A stretch of DNA of 64,000 nucleotides from CAWCDJ01 sp963794265 (lineage in GTDB: Bacteria > Acidobacteriota > Terriglobia > Bryobacterales > Bryobacteraceae): contig CAWCDJ010000005.1 in the NCBI GenBank assembly GCA_963794265.1, forward strand, positions 248,001 to 312,000. Reading direction: 5' to 3'. The notes below the pieces were generated by a model. The model was not told the origin of the DNA, did not search any database, and was given only the letters and a program-made list of their open reading frames with translations. This document shows, in pieces, positions 42,823 to 52,654 of this stretch. Each line of letters opens with the position of its first letter. Within the stretch, counting starts at the first letter, position 1. A program made the translations under genes and the position numbers.

Positions 42823-42894
42823 CCCGCTCCCTCACGGTCGCGGCTCTGTGTGCGACGACATGCCCGCACAGAGCCGCGACCGTGAGGGAGCGGG
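42823..42894. repeat. Perfect 28-bp inverted repeat (dispersed REP-like hairpin)
   Basis: The arms 42823-42850 (beginning CCCGCTCCCTCACGGTCGCG) and 42867-42894 are perfect reverse complements around a 16-base loop. The first 26 bases of the left arm recur exactly at 60257-60282. The hairpin lies between a phosphofructokinase-like gene and the gluconate-dehydrogenase-like gene, 15 bases before the latter. It could end transcription of the former, but no T tract follows. Confidence 0.92.
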
Positions 42895-42909
42895 TATATA
42901 GTAAATTCC

Positions 42910-43485
42910 ATGTTTCCGACCCGGAGGGACCTTCTCGAAATCGCCGCGCGAGCGGCGGCGCTTCCCGGTGCGGCCGAGTTCTTTTCGGCCTGGCTGCGCG
43001 CCTCAGACGACCACCAACACTCCACCGCTCCGCCCGAACCGCCTCTGCTGCGCGATTATCGGTCGAAGTTTTTCGACGCGGAAGAGTTCGCGGCCTTGCA
43101 GGCGTTCACCGAAATCCTGATCCCCACCGACGACACCCCGGGAGCCCGCGAAGCCCACTGCGCGCACTTCATCGACTTCGTGCTCCAGGCGTCGCCGCTC
43201 GAAACCCAGGCTCGATGGCGCGATGCCATGGCGGCGCTCCGCGCGGCGGGCTTCCACGGCGCCGATGGCCGGGAGCGGGCGGCGCTGATGGCGGCGATCT
43301 CGGCCCCCGAGCGCGACCGCGCGGCATCGCACCCCGCGTTCGCCGCGTACCGGCTCATCAAGCAGCAGAATACCTTCGCTTTCTACACCTCGCGAGCCGG
43401 CATGATCGAAGCACTCGACTACCGCGGCAATTCGTACAACACCAGCTTCCCGGCGTGCACCCACCCGGAGCATCACAGGGTCTGA
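42910..43485 (+). CDS. Gluconate 2-dehydrogenase subunit 3 family protein
   Basis: A Tat-type N-terminus (TRRDLLEIAARAAALPG) is followed by the small-subunit fold with FDAEEFAALQAFTEILIPTDDTPGAREA. This subunit escorts a GMC flavoenzyme to the periplasm and aids its folding. The GMC gene starts 1 base after its stop, which supports the pairing. The sugar or alcohol substrate is not known. Confidence 0.88.
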   Translation: MFPTRRDLLEIAARAAALPGAAEFFSAWLRASDDHQHSTAPPEPPLLRDYRSKFFDAEEFAALQAFTEILIPTDDTPGAREAHCAHFIDFVLQASPLETQARWRDAMAALRAAGFHGADGRERAALMAAISAPERDRAASHPAFAAYRLIKQQNTFAFYTSRAGMIEALDYRGNSYNTSFPACTHPEHHRV

Positions 43486-43486
43486 C

Positions 43487-45217
43487 ATGGCGCAAACCTA
43501 CGACGCGATTGTGGCCGGCTCCGGCGCCTGCGGCGGATGGGCGGCGACGGAATTGACACGGGCTGGTATGAAGGTGCTGATGCTCGAAGCCGGCAGCCGT
43601 ATCGAGCCCGCCAGGGATTTCCACCACACGTTTCTCTATCAGATGGATTACCGCGGGCGCGGCAAGCCGGGCCTGTTGCGCCGCTACAGCGGCAGCGAGC
43701 GCAACTATCGCATCATGATCGATAACCAGGAGAACCCGTACACCACGTCCCCCGAAACCGTGTACAACTGGGGCCGCTCGCGCTGCCTGGGCGGGCGCAC
43801 GCTGCACTGGGCGCGCGCCAGCGACCGCATGGCGGATTACGAATTCAAGGCTGCCTCGCGCGACGGCTACGGCATGGATTGGGCGGTCTCGTATGCCGAC
43901 ATGAAGCCCTACTACGATCGCGTGGAGAGCTTCATCGGGGTGAGCGCCGCCGCGGAAGGATTGCCGCAGTTCCCCGATGGCGTGTTTCTGCCCGCCATGG
44001 CTCTGAATTGCGCGGAGACGATCTTCACCGCCGCGGCGAGAAGCCTCGGATTGCCTGTGACCCCCCGCCGCCTGGCGCAGTTGACCCGCATGCACAACAA
44101 CCGCCCGCCGTGCCACTACTGCGGCAACTGCGTGAACGGCTGCGACGTGGGCGCGATGTTCAACACCATCGCGGTGACGCTGCCTCCGGCGCTGAGGACG
44201 GGCAACCTGGAGGTCCGCACGGATACGGTGGTGGCGCGCGTCCGCATGAATGGCGAGAACCGCGCGCGGGGCGTCACCTACATCGAGCGCTACACCGGCA
44301 AGCCGGTGGATGTAGACGCGAAGTACGTGATCCTGGCGGCGTCCACACTCGAAAACACGCGGCTGCTGCTGCTTTCGGCCAAGGGCGGGCTCGCCAACTC
44401 CAGCGGTACCTTGGGGCACTACATGATGGACCAGGTGGGCGGCGGCGGCGTGAGCGGCTTCCTGCCGGTGCTCAAGGGCGGCCCGAGCCGCCTCGACGAC
44501 GGCAAATCCTCGGGCATCACTGTCCCCAATTTTCAGAACATCGACGAGAAGACCCGGCGCAAGGATTTCATTCGCGGCTACGTCATGAACGCCACCGGCG
44601 GCCAGACCGAGTACCCGCAGTTCGCCTCCGCTCTGCCGGGGTATGGCTCCGCATGGAAGAAAGAAGTCAGGAGCCGCTACGTGGCCCAGGCGCGCGTGTG
44701 GATCGCGGGCGGAGAGATGCTGGCGCGCAAGGAGAATTTCGTCGAACTCGACCCGGAAGTGAAAGACCACTGGGCGATCCCCGTGCTGAAGATCCACTTC
44801 ACGCACTCCGACAACGACTACAAGATCATGGCCGATTTCGAGGAGAAGGCCGAAGAGCTCTTCCGCAAAGCCGGCGGCGAAGTCATCGAGGGGATGGGAC
44901 GCGGCGGCCCGGCCGGCTTCCCCGGCGGTCCCGGTTCGCCCGATTCGCGCCCGGCGCGCGGAGGCACCCGACTCGCGGGAGGGCGGCGGCCGCTCGGCGG
45001 GTCGATCCACGAGGTCGGCACCGCGCGCATGAGCGCCAGCCCGAAAGACGGCGTGCTCGATTCCTTCTGCCGCACGCACGACGTTCCGAACCTGTACGTC
45101 TTCGGCGGCAACGCGTTCCCCTCGACGGGCGACAAGCACCCGACCCTCACCATGATGGCGTTGACCGCGCGCGGGTGCGATCGCCTGATCGAGCAGGCGA
45201 AAGGAAAGAAGGTGTGA
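43487..45217 (+). CDS. GMC-family FAD oxidoreductase (gluconate/2-keto-sugar dehydrogenase-like)
   Basis: This 576-residue protein has the FAD-binding GSGACGG (11-17), the GMC signature region NWGRSRCLGGRTLHWAR, a CHYCGNCVNGC cysteine cluster and the C-terminal HEVGTARM and GDKHPTLT with the active-site His. The subunit-3 partner is encoded upstream. A glycine/proline-rich insert (GGPAGFPGGPGSPDS) near residue 485 is unusual. It has no signal of its own, so it probably crosses with the Tat-bearing partner. It converges on the molybdenum hydroxylase genes. Confidence 0.9.
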   Translation: MAQTYDAIVAGSGACGGWAATELTRAGMKVLMLEAGSRIEPARDFHHTFLYQMDYRGRGKPGLLRRYSGSERNYRIMIDNQENPYTTSPETVYNWGRSRCLGGRTLHWARASDRMADYEFKAASRDGYGMDWAVSYADMKPYYDRVESFIGVSAAAEGLPQFPDGVFLPAMALNCAETIFTAAARSLGLPVTPRRLAQLTRMHNNRPPCHYCGNCVNGCDVGAMFNTIAVTLPPALRTGNLEVRTDTVVARVRMNGENRARGVTYIERYTGKPVDVDAKYVILAASTLENTRLLLLSAKGGLANSSGTLGHYMMDQVGGGGVSGFLPVLKGGPSRLDDGKSSGITVPNFQNIDEKTRRKDFIRGYVMNATGGQTEYPQFASALPGYGSAWKKEVRSRYVAQARVWIAGGEMLARKENFVELDPEVKDHWAIPVLKIHFTHSDNDYKIMADFEEKAEELFRKAGGEVIEGMGRGGPAGFPGGPGSPDSRPARGGTRLAGGRRPLGGSIHEVGTARMSASPKDGVLDSFCRTHDVPNLYVFGGNAFPSTGDKHPTLTMMALTARGCDRLIEQAKGKKV

Positions 45218-45235
45218 CTCCCGGGCCGCGCGCGC

Positions 45236-47329
45236 TTATCCGCGAGACCGCGCCTGCTTCACGCGCTCCGGGGTGATCGGCAACTCAAGCACGCGCGCGC
45301 CCGCGGCATCGGCAATGGCATTGGCGATCACCGCGCCCATGGTGATGATGGGCGGCTCGCCGCTTCCCAGCGCCGGGGTGCCGGGGTTGTCGATCAGCAC
45401 CGTCTCGATCTTCGGCAGCCAGGAAAAACGCGGGATTTCGTAGGAATCGAAATTGCGGGCGAGCACTTCTCCCTTGCGGAACCGCACTCCCTCGGCCAGC
45501 GCATAGCCCAGCCCCATGGTGACGCAGCCCTCGATCTGCTGCCGCAGGCCTTCGGGGTTCACGCTGACGCCGTTATCCTGCGCGGCGACGACGCGCTTCA
45601 CGCGCGTTCGGCCGCTGGCCCGGTCCACCGCGACCTCCGCGCACATCGCCACGCAGGTATCCGCGTACATGCCACAGGCGGCTCCCACGCCGCGGCCGCT
45701 GGGCGTGCGTCCGGGCTTCCAGCCGAACTGCCTGGCGGCGGCTTCGAGCACCCGCCGCATGCGGGGGTGGGAGAGATTGTTGAGGCGGAACTCCACCGGA
45801 TCCATCCCGGCCTGCTGCGCCAACAGATCCATGTGACTCTCCCGCGCGAACGTGTTGGTATTGACGGAGGGCGCGCGCCAGGGCCCTATGGCGAACGGGT
45901 GCATGCCCGGAGGGTTGCCGCCGCCCCATCCGCCCGCCGACGTGGTGCGCTGGTGCGGCACATCGTAGAACGTGCGGGCCTCGCGGTCGCCGGCGCCGGT
46001 CACCGCGAAGTTCCAGAACGCGAGCTTTCCGTCCTTCGTCACGCCGGCGCGAATTTTGACCACCGCGGCCGGCCGGAAGGTATCGTAGAAGAACTCCTCC
46101 GCCCGGTCCCAAACCACCTGCACCGGCCTGCCCGTAATCTGCGCCAGCCGCGCGGCTTCCACCGATTGCGGCGAGGCGCTCTTTCCGCCGAAACCGCCGC
46201 CTACGTACGGCGCGATGATCCGCACATCTTCGGGAGGCACGCCTAACGCCTGCGCCACCTGGTTCTTCACCGAAAACGGCGCCTGCGTGCTCGCCCACAC
46301 CGTAACCTTGCCGCCCTCTATGGATGCGGTGGCCGTGTGGGTCTCGATGGGCGCGTGCGCCACGTATGCGTTCCGGTACTCCCGCTCCACCACGGCGTAG
46401 GCCAGTTTCTCGCCTTCCGCCAGGTCCCCACCCGCGAAAACCACCTGCGCCGGGGGCGCGGTTTTGAGCAGGTGTTCGAAGATGGTCTGGTCGTCCGGCC
46501 CCGAACCCGGGCGGTCGAATTCCGCCTTCACCAGACCGTGCGCCTGCTCGGCCACGTCCCAGTGCTCGTGGAGGACCGCGATCATCCCCGCCTCTTTCAC
46601 GACCCGCACTCCCGGAATTTTTTCAGCGGCGGAGGTGTCCACCGATTTCAGCGTGGCCCCGTGCGCCGGCGGCCGCACCAGGCGCGCGCGCAGGGTCCCG
46701 GGCAGTTTCAGATCGCCTGCATATTCTCCCTTGCCCGTGATTTTGGCGATGCCGTCCTTGCGCACCGGCGAATGGCCGACCACGGTGAAGGCCGAAACCG
46801 GCTTCACCGGAACGTGCTCGATGTGGCGCTCGATGCGCTTGCCGTCCACCAACTGGGCGTAGCTCACATGCCGGCCGGACGCGGGGTCGGTCACCACTCC
46901 GGCTTTCACTTGCAGGCGCGCCGCGGGAACCTCGAGATGCTCGCCGGCCATCTGGAGCAGGATTGCGCGGGCCTCGGCGCCCGCCGCCCGCAGCACCGGC
47001 CCGAACTGGCGGACCGTGAGCGAGCCGAAGGTCCCCATGTCCCAGGGGCAGCGGCCGGTATCGCCCAGTACGACATCCACCGAATCGAACTGCACGTCCA
47101 ATTCTTCGGCCAGCAACTGCGCCAGCGTGGTGGTTACACCCTGGCCGAGTTCGACCTTGCCCGAGAAGCAGGTCACCCGGCCGTCTCCGCCGATCTTCAG
47201 GTAGGCGTTGAAGTCGGTGGGATAGCCCTGGCGCACCGGCAGGCGGGTGGGTTCCTGCGCGGAGACCATCAGGAACAGCCCGGTTCCGGGCAGGGCGAAG
47301 AAGGCACGCCTGGTCAACTGATCCGTCAC
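45236..47329 (-). CDS. Molybdenum hydroxylase large subunit (xanthine dehydrogenase / IorB family)
   Basis: This 697-residue protein begins LTRRAFFALPGTGLFL, a Tat-like signal. It carries the MoCo-binding segments GKVELGQGVTTTLAQLLAEEL, YVGGGFGGK and the late GSGEPPII with the catalytic glutamate. Such enzymes hydroxylate N-heterocycles or oxidise aldehydes in the periplasm. Its GTG overlaps the small-subunit stop by 3 bases (GTGA). No FAD subunit is present, which matches the two-subunit isoquinoline 1-oxidoreductase type. The substrate is not fixed. Confidence 0.88.
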   Translation of the reverse strand: MTDQLTRRAFFALPGTGLFLMVSAQEPTRLPVRQGYPTDFNAYLKIGGDGRVTCFSGKVELGQGVTTTLAQLLAEELDVQFDSVDVVLGDTGRCPWDMGTFGSLTVRQFGPVLRAAGAEARAILLQMAGEHLEVPAARLQVKAGVVTDPASGRHVSYAQLVDGKRIERHIEHVPVKPVSAFTVVGHSPVRKDGIAKITGKGEYAGDLKLPGTLRARLVRPPAHGATLKSVDTSAAEKIPGVRVVKEAGMIAVLHEHWDVAEQAHGLVKAEFDRPGSGPDDQTIFEHLLKTAPPAQVVFAGGDLAEGEKLAYAVVEREYRNAYVAHAPIETHTATASIEGGKVTVWASTQAPFSVKNQVAQALGVPPEDVRIIAPYVGGGFGGKSASPQSVEAARLAQITGRPVQVVWDRAEEFFYDTFRPAAVVKIRAGVTKDGKLAFWNFAVTGAGDREARTFYDVPHQRTTSAGGWGGGNPPGMHPFAIGPWRAPSVNTNTFARESHMDLLAQQAGMDPVEFRLNNLSHPRMRRVLEAAARQFGWKPGRTPSGRGVGAACGMYADTCVAMCAEVAVDRASGRTRVKRVVAAQDNGVSVNPEGLRQQIEGCVTMGLGYALAEGVRFRKGEVLARNFDSYEIPRFSWLPKIETVLIDNPGTPALGSGEPPIITMGAVIANAIADAAGARVLELPITPERVKQARSRG

Positions 47330-47808
47330 AGCGAGCCCCCTTTCCCCAAGGCTGCCGCGGCTTCGTCGATCGCGTCCAGCACGCGCACGTGAGATCCGCA
47401 GCGGCAGAGGTTTCCGTCCATGTGCTCGACCACCTGCTCGCGCGTGGGCCGCGGCGTCTTCGCCAACAGTGCGTAGGCGCTCAGAATCATGCCCGGCGTG
47501 CAGTAGCCGCACTGGAAGGCATCGTGCTTCTGGAAGGCCTGCTGGATCGGATGGAGGCGCCCGTTGTGCTCCAGCCCTTCGATGGTCAACACCTGTTTGC
47601 CTTCCACGTCCTTGACCGGAACCGAGCAGGAACGAACCGCTTCCCGGTTGACGATCACGGTGCAGGCGCCGCACAGCGCCTCGCCGCAGCCGAACTTCGT
47701 ACCCGTGAGGCCGAGATCGCCGCGCAGCACCCACAGCAACATGCGCTCATCGTCCACGGAAATGCGCACCGGCTTGCCGTTGAGCGTGAAAGAAATATTT
47801 CGCTCCAT
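47326..47808 (-). CDS. Molybdenum hydroxylase 2Fe-2S small subunit
   Basis: This 160-residue protein has both 2Fe-2S sites of the family: Cys41/46/49/61 (CGEALCGACT) and Cys100/103/135/137 (CGYCTPGM and CRCGSH). It passes electrons from the molybdenum centre of the large subunit. The length and the operon order (small before large) are normal. Confidence 0.94.
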   Translation of the reverse strand: MERNISFTLNGKPVRISVDDERMLLWVLRGDLGLTGTKFGCGEALCGACTVIVNREAVRSCSVPVKDVEGKQVLTIEGLEHNGRLHPIQQAFQKHDAFQCGYCTPGMILSAYALLAKTPRPTREQVVEHMDGNLCRCGSHVRVLDAIDEAAAALGKGGSL

Positions 47809-47849
47809 AGGATTATCAGATCCGATATGCGGCGAAAAGTAAAGGTGCG

Positions 47850-49190
47850 TCAGAACGTGACGCGGCTGGTGCCGGCGGTGCCGGCGGAATTGACGATCTG
47901 CGCCTCGAAGGCGGCGATCTTCGACGAGTCTCCCGTGACCGGGAAGACGGCGCGGAGTTGGAAATTCCCGCCCGCGTCCGAACTCTGGAAGAACCGCGCG
48001 AAATCGGCCGAGCTATCCACCGGAAGAGCGCCCGGAGCGATGGCGTTGCCCGAAGTGTCGAAGAACGTGTACGTGAGGCGGCTCACGCTCCGGGTATTGT
48101 CGAAGCCCGTCAGCCGGACTTCCACGGTGCCGGCCGACCGCACGCCCTGGGATGCCGTGAGATTCACCGCGTCAGGGGCAATCGCGATGGTCTTCCGGTC
48201 GGAGTTGGCACCCAGGGTAACGGTGAAGGAAAGGGTTCCGGCGGTCGTGCCGGTTTGGAAGGGGAAACTGGCCTGGGTGTCCCCGGGCGAGACCGGAAAC
48301 GACACGTTTTGGCCGCCTGCGGCGAACTGGATGGCCGGGTCCGTGGCGCCTGCGGGCTGCGGCTGAAATTCGAGCGCGACATTGCCGGTTCCACTGGTCC
48401 GGGCGGGTGCGTCGAACGTCACTGTCAGGGTGCCCTGCTGGCCGCTGCGGGGTTGCGCCGGCACCACCTGAAGCGACGGTGTGGGCAGCGCGATCGCCGC
48501 CCCGGTTCCGGTGAGCGTGTACGCGCGGCCGCCGATCAGCAGGGATCCGGTGGAGGCTCCGGCCACCGTGGGCTGGTACTGGACGTCGAAACCGGAGGTC
48601 TGCTGGGGCTGCAGCACTCCGCCGCTGGGCGCGATTCCCGCCAGGGAAAAGCCCGCACCGGCCACCGAAATGGCCGGAATTCCCAGTGCCACTCCCGTCT
48701 GGTTCGCGATCACGAAGTGCCTGGAGACAGCCGCCCCGAGTTCGACGCTGCCGAAATCCACCGGCGAGGCGCCCAGAACCTGCGAATCCACGTCGTACGT
48801 GAGGCTCTCGACCACGGTCGCCGCGAGCAGGACCGAGATTCCTTCCGAATCGAGCGCCGCACTGTAGGTGCCGGGCGCGCTCGATTGGAAGATCACCTGG
48901 AAATCGATGGCCTGCTGGGATGCGAGACCCGCCGGAATGGCCGCCGCCCCGGAAAGCGAAAAGCCGGAGCCGCTGACAGTCAGCAGATTCAGGGTTGCGG
49001 GCTGGTCGGAAGTGTTGCGGATGCGGAACCGGGCCGTTCCGGTTTCCCCGGGTTGGAACGAGCCGAACTGGTAGAGCGCCGGTACGGCTCGCTCGACATT
49101 GCCGTCCACCAGGTAAATCTCGAATTGGGCGAATGCCGCCGGCGCGGCCAGGGCCGCCGCCAGAACCAGTCTGAAAAGTCTCGCGCTCAT
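47850..49190 (-). CDS. Secreted protein with choice-of-anchor/ASPM-type Ig-like domains
   Basis: A signal peptide (LVLAAALAAPAAFAQF) precedes three to four beta-sandwich domains. They include the repeat type FGSVELGAAVSRHFVIANQTGVAL and FGSFQPGETGTARFRIRNTS, found in ASPM/SPD2/Hydin and choice-of-anchor D proteins. The function is not known; adhesion or surface display is likely. The ATG overlaps the stop of the preceding secreted gene (ATGA). Confidence 0.75.
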   Translation of the reverse strand: MSARLFRLVLAAALAAPAAFAQFEIYLVDGNVERAVPALYQFGSFQPGETGTARFRIRNTSDQPATLNLLTVSGSGFSLSGAAAIPAGLASQQAIDFQVIFQSSAPGTYSAALDSEGISVLLAATVVESLTYDVDSQVLGASPVDFGSVELGAAVSRHFVIANQTGVALGIPAISVAGAGFSLAGIAPSGGVLQPQQTSGFDVQYQPTVAGASTGSLLIGGRAYTLTGTGAAIALPTPSLQVVPAQPRSGQQGTLTVTFDAPARTSGTGNVALEFQPQPAGATDPAIQFAAGGQNVSFPVSPGDTQASFPFQTGTTAGTLSFTVTLGANSDRKTIAIAPDAVNLTASQGVRSAGTVEVRLTGFDNTRSVSRLTYTFFDTSGNAIAPGALPVDSSADFARFFQSSDAGGNFQLRAVFPVTGDSSKIAAFEAQIVNSAGTAGTSRVTF

Positions 49191-49822
49191 GGCTTCGACA
49201 CCGAAATCGTCGGTGCGCCGACGGTTACGGTCACCGGCGCGGGCGAAGAGGCGGCCGCGGTGGTTCCCGAACGGCCGGCCAGGATGCCTCCCGCTATGCC
49301 GGCCGTCACCACCCCGGCAATCGCCCCGATCCACTTCTTCCGGCTGCGCGGACCGGCGTGTGCCGCCGCCGACGCCGCTTCGGCCACGTACTGGAACGAG
49401 ACCATTCCGGCGCGCGCCTGCTCTTTGGAAGCGAAGATGCGGACCTCGAAGCGGCCCCCGGTGCGGTTGAACTGAATCCCCCGCGCCGAGGCGCGCCCGC
49501 GGGCGTCCGTATCGGCCACATCCGTCCGCAGGCCATTGGTGAAGGCGCCTCCGGGGCCGTCTTCGGGCAAGTGGAAGCTTACGGCCGCGCCCTCCACCGG
49601 CTTGCCGGTTTCGTCGGTCACCTGAACGGTGAGGGGCCGCGAACTGCGCGAGCCCGGCAGATGCACGGCGCCCTCGCCTTCCACAACCTGAATCTGGAGA
49701 ATGGCCACTTGTCCGGCCACGGGAACGGCCAGGGCCGCCATCAGGGTAAAGAACAGAGGGACCCTTCCGAACCGGGATCGCTTTGCGTCAGCCGGACCGG
49801 CGCACCAGGATGGTCGTAACAT
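49187..49822 (-). CDS. Secreted Ig-like protein with C-terminal membrane anchor
   Basis: A hydrophobic N-terminus (VPLFFTLMAALAVPVAGQ) is followed by an Ig-like domain with VQVTDETGKPVEGAAVSFHLPEDGPGGAF, of the invasin/carboxypeptidase-regulatory kind. A KKWIGAIAGVVTAGIAGGILAG segment near the C-terminus could anchor the protein. The start ATG 49822 overlaps the phosphatase gene by 35 bases and is uncertain; ATG 49741 gives a poor signal peptide. Confidence 0.6.
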   Translation of the reverse strand: MLRPSWCAGPADAKRSRFGRVPLFFTLMAALAVPVAGQVAILQIQVVEGEGAVHLPGSRSSRPLTVQVTDETGKPVEGAAVSFHLPEDGPGGAFTNGLRTDVADTDARGRASARGIQFNRTGGRFEVRIFASKEQARAGMVSFQYVAEAASAAAHAGPRSRKKWIGAIAGVVTAGIAGGILAGRSGTTAAASSPAPVTVTVGAPTISVSKP

Positions 49823-50511
49823 TATCGGGACCGCCCGCTTCCTTGGCCGCCTCAACTAATTGGCGGCAGCTTTCTTCGAGCGAATCGCCGTTGCGCCCTC
49901 CCCGCAGGATCTCTTCCATCCGCGAAGCATCCACCACCCCGTGGAGCCCGTCGCTGCACAGCAGCACGAGGTTTCCGAGGTTCAGTTCGATCGAGTAATA
50001 GTTGACGGTGAGCGGCGAACTGGCTCCGATCGCCATCGTGAGCACATGCCGCATGGGGTGGTTGCGCAGGCTTTCCTCATCGAGGCCCAGCGGCCGGCCC
50101 ACTTCGTTCACCCAGGTCTGGTCATCGGTGATGACGTGGAGGCCGCGGTCGTCGAAAAGGTAGGCGCGGCTGTCGCCCACACTGGCGATCGAAAGCGACT
50201 GGTCGATAGTGAGCGCGGCCACGAGCGTGGTGCCCATGCCTTCCAGGCCGGGGTCCTTTTGGGCGGCGTCGAGCACCCGCCGGTTGGCTTCCTCGACCGC
50301 CCGCAACAGCGCCTGCGAATCGCGCGCCGGGGCATCGTGGACGATCTCGGCCACCGTATCCACGGCCATCCGGGACGCGCATTCTCCAGCCTTAGCGCCC
50401 CCCATTCCGTCGGCCAGCACATACAGGCCGATTTCCGGCTCGATCAGGCAGTAATCCTCATTATTTGCTCTCACGCAGCCTTTATCCGACAAGGCGCAGG
50501 CTTCCAGCATC
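49788..50511 (-). CDS. PP2C-family Ser/Thr protein phosphatase (Stp-like)
   Basis: This protein of about 240 residues has the metal motifs of bacterial PP2C: VRANNEDY, VLADGMGG (Asp34), SVGDSRAY, SDGLHGVV and GGPDNVTTI. It removes phosphate from targets of PknB-like kinases. AAGGAG lies 8 bases upstream of ATG 50511. The only kinase in the window is at 4.4-5.9 kb, so the partner is open. It heads an operon with the two secreted Ig-like genes. Confidence 0.9.
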
Positions 50512-50618
50512 GCGAGACTCCTTAATTGCCCGACCACGGCGGCAACTCCAGTATGCGAACAGCAACGTAACCGACATTCTATCAACGGCTGGCAGGGTAA
50601 AATAGAGGTGCTTAGAGA

Positions 50619-51512
50619 ATGATGCTGAAACGCCTCCTGTTGACGCTCGATATGATTAAGTTCGAGCACTCGGTGTTCGCCCTTCCTTTCGCCCTGACCG
50701 GAGCCTTGCTCGCGATTCGGCCGGAAATGCCCGGCTCTTCTGTTGCGTGGCCTTCCTGGGGGAAAATTCTCTGGATTATTTTGGCGATGGTGGCGGCGCG
50801 CTCGGCGGCCATGGCGTTCAACCGCCTGATCGATTCCGATATCGACGCCCGCAACCCGCGGACGCGCATGCGGCACCTTCCCGCGGGCCTGCTGGGGCGC
50901 GGGTTCGCCTGGGGGTTCGTGACGGTCTCTTCCGGCATATTCGTGCTGGCCGCGGGCGAGTTGAACCGGCTGTGCCTGCACCTGGCCCCGCTGGCCCTGG
51001 CGATCGTCTTCGTTTATTCGTTCACCAAACGGTTCACGGCCCTCTCGCACCTGGTGCTGGGGTTCAGCCTGGGGATCGCTCCGGCGGCCGCGTGGATCGC
51101 GATGCGCGGCTCGCTCGACCCCCGGATCCTGTGGCTGACCGCTGCCGTGACCTTCTGGACCGCGGGTTTCGACATCATCTACTCCTGCCAGGATTATGAC
51201 TTCGACACGGCCGAGGAACTCTTCAGCGTGCCGCGCCTGGTAGGCATCGCGCGCGCTCTGTGGATCGCGCGGATTTTCCATGTGGTGATGGTGGTCTGCC
51301 TGCTCGCCCTGGTACAGGCGCTGCACCTGGGTGGGCTCGCGCTGGCCGGCGTGGGGGCCGTGGTCGCGCTGCTGGTCTACGAGCACAGCCTGGTGAAACC
51401 AAACGACTTGTCGCGCGTCAACGCGGCCTTCTTCACCATGAACGGCTACGTCAGCGTGTTATTCTTTGTATTCTGGGCCGCTGATATCTTCCTCCTCAAA
51501 CCGGGTGCCTGA
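50619..51512 (+). CDS. UbiA-family prenyltransferase (probably menaquinone pathway)
   Basis: This 297-residue protein has eight to nine membrane helices and the two aspartate motifs of the family, NRLIDSDID and YSCQDYDFD. It attaches a polyprenyl chain to an aromatic acceptor in the membrane. mqnE follows after 2 bases, so the acceptor is probably the futalosine-route naphthoquinone acid (MqnP-like role). A TAAAAT box lies at 50598-50603. Confidence 0.88.
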   Translation: MMLKRLLLTLDMIKFEHSVFALPFALTGALLAIRPEMPGSSVAWPSWGKILWIILAMVAARSAAMAFNRLIDSDIDARNPRTRMRHLPAGLLGRGFAWGFVTVSSGIFVLAAGELNRLCLHLAPLALAIVFVYSFTKRFTALSHLVLGFSLGIAPAAAWIAMRGSLDPRILWLTAAVTFWTAGFDIIYSCQDYDFDTAEELFSVPRLVGIARALWIARIFHVVMVVCLLALVQALHLGGLALAGVGAVVALLVYEHSLVKPNDLSRVNAAFFTMNGYVSVLFFVFWAADIFLLKPGA

Positions 51513-51514
51513 AC

Positions 51515-52633
51515 ATGCCAGTTGTGATTGACGACCGCCGCCTCATTCCCATCCGTGAAAAAGTGGAGGCGGGCCAGCGGCTGTCGCTCGAAGACGGCGT
51601 CACGCTGTTCCGCACCAGCGACATCCTGGCGCTCGGCTACCTGGCGAACCTGGTGCGCGAGCGGCTGCACGGCGATACCACTTATTTCAACGTGAACCGC
51701 CACATCAATCCCACGGATGTGTGCGTGGCGAGCTGCCGGCTGTGCGCCTTCGGCAAGCGGGTCCGCGACCCTAAAGCCTACACGATGTCGCTCGAAGAGG
51801 TCTGGCGCCGAGCCGGCGAAGGCTGGAGCGAAGCGGTCACGGAGTTCCATATCGTCGGCGGGCTGCACCCGGAACTAACGCTCGATTGGTTCTGCGAGAT
51901 GCTCCGCGGGCTGAAGCAGCGCTTCCCCCGGGTCCACCTGAAGGCGTTCACCATGGTCGAGATCGCCTACCTGGCGCGGCGTACGAAGATTTCGGTGCGG
52001 GAAACGCTCGAACGGCTGCGTGATGCGGGCATGGACTCGCTGCCCGGCGGGGGCGCCGAGATCTTCAACGAGCGCGTGCGCCGCATCATCTGCGACCACA
52101 AAATCGACGGCAACGAGTGGATCGAGACCGCGCGCATCGCGCACCAGTTGGGGCTGCGCTCCAACTGCACGATGCTCTACGGGCACATCGAGAACGACGA
52201 GGACCGCGCCGACCACCTGGTTCGCCTGCGCGCTTTGCAGGATGAAACCCACGGCTTCGTCACTTACATTCCGCTGGCGTTCCACCCCGACAACACGCCG
52301 CTCCAGCACATCCCCAAGACCACCGGGTTCTCGGATATCAAGAACATCGCGGCGGCCCGCCTGATGCTGGATAACATCCCGCATATTAAGGCGTACTGGG
52401 TGATGATGACGCCGCGGATCGCGCAGATCGCGCTGCGCTTCGGCGCCGACGATCTCGACGGCACGATTGTCGAAGAGCGGATTTACCACGATGCCGGCGC
52501 AACCACCAGCCAGGGGCTGCGCCGCGCCGAATTGCTGCAATTGATCCGCAAGGCCGGCCGCACTCCGGTGGAGCGGGATACGCTCTACCGCCCGGTGGAG
52601 CGCGGCGAAGCTACGTTCACGGTGCTGGTTTAG
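51515..52633 (+). CDS. mqnE: Aminofutalosine synthase
   Basis: MqnE is a radical SAM enzyme that joins SAM-derived adenosyl to 3-[(1-carboxyvinyl)oxy]benzoate in the futalosine route to menaquinone. The cluster loop Cys70-x3-Cys74-x2-Cys77 (CVASCRLCAF) and the SPASM-free 372-residue length fit, as do FHIVGGLHPEL and DSLPGGGAEIF. MqnC is similar but has other flanking motifs. It lies 5 bases before the left end of the IS element. Confidence 0.92.
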   Translation: MPVVIDDRRLIPIREKVEAGQRLSLEDGVTLFRTSDILALGYLANLVRERLHGDTTYFNVNRHINPTDVCVASCRLCAFGKRVRDPKAYTMSLEEVWRRAGEGWSEAVTEFHIVGGLHPELTLDWFCEMLRGLKQRFPRVHLKAFTMVEIAYLARRTKISVRETLERLRDAGMDSLPGGGAEIFNERVRRIICDHKIDGNEWIETARIAHQLGLRSNCTMLYGHIENDEDRADHLVRLRALQDETHGFVTYIPLAFHPDNTPLQHIPKTTGFSDIKNIAAARLMLDNIPHIKAYWVMMTPRIAQIALRFGADDLDGTIVEERIYHDAGATTSQGLRRAELLQLIRKAGRTPVERDTLYRPVERGEATFTVLV

Positions 52634-52654
52634 CGCTGCCCGCTCTGTCGAAAG

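Noticed and set aside
43358..45139. A 593-codon reverse-strand frame across the GMC oxidoreductase
   Set aside because: Antisense shadow; the forward frame has all GMC motifs.
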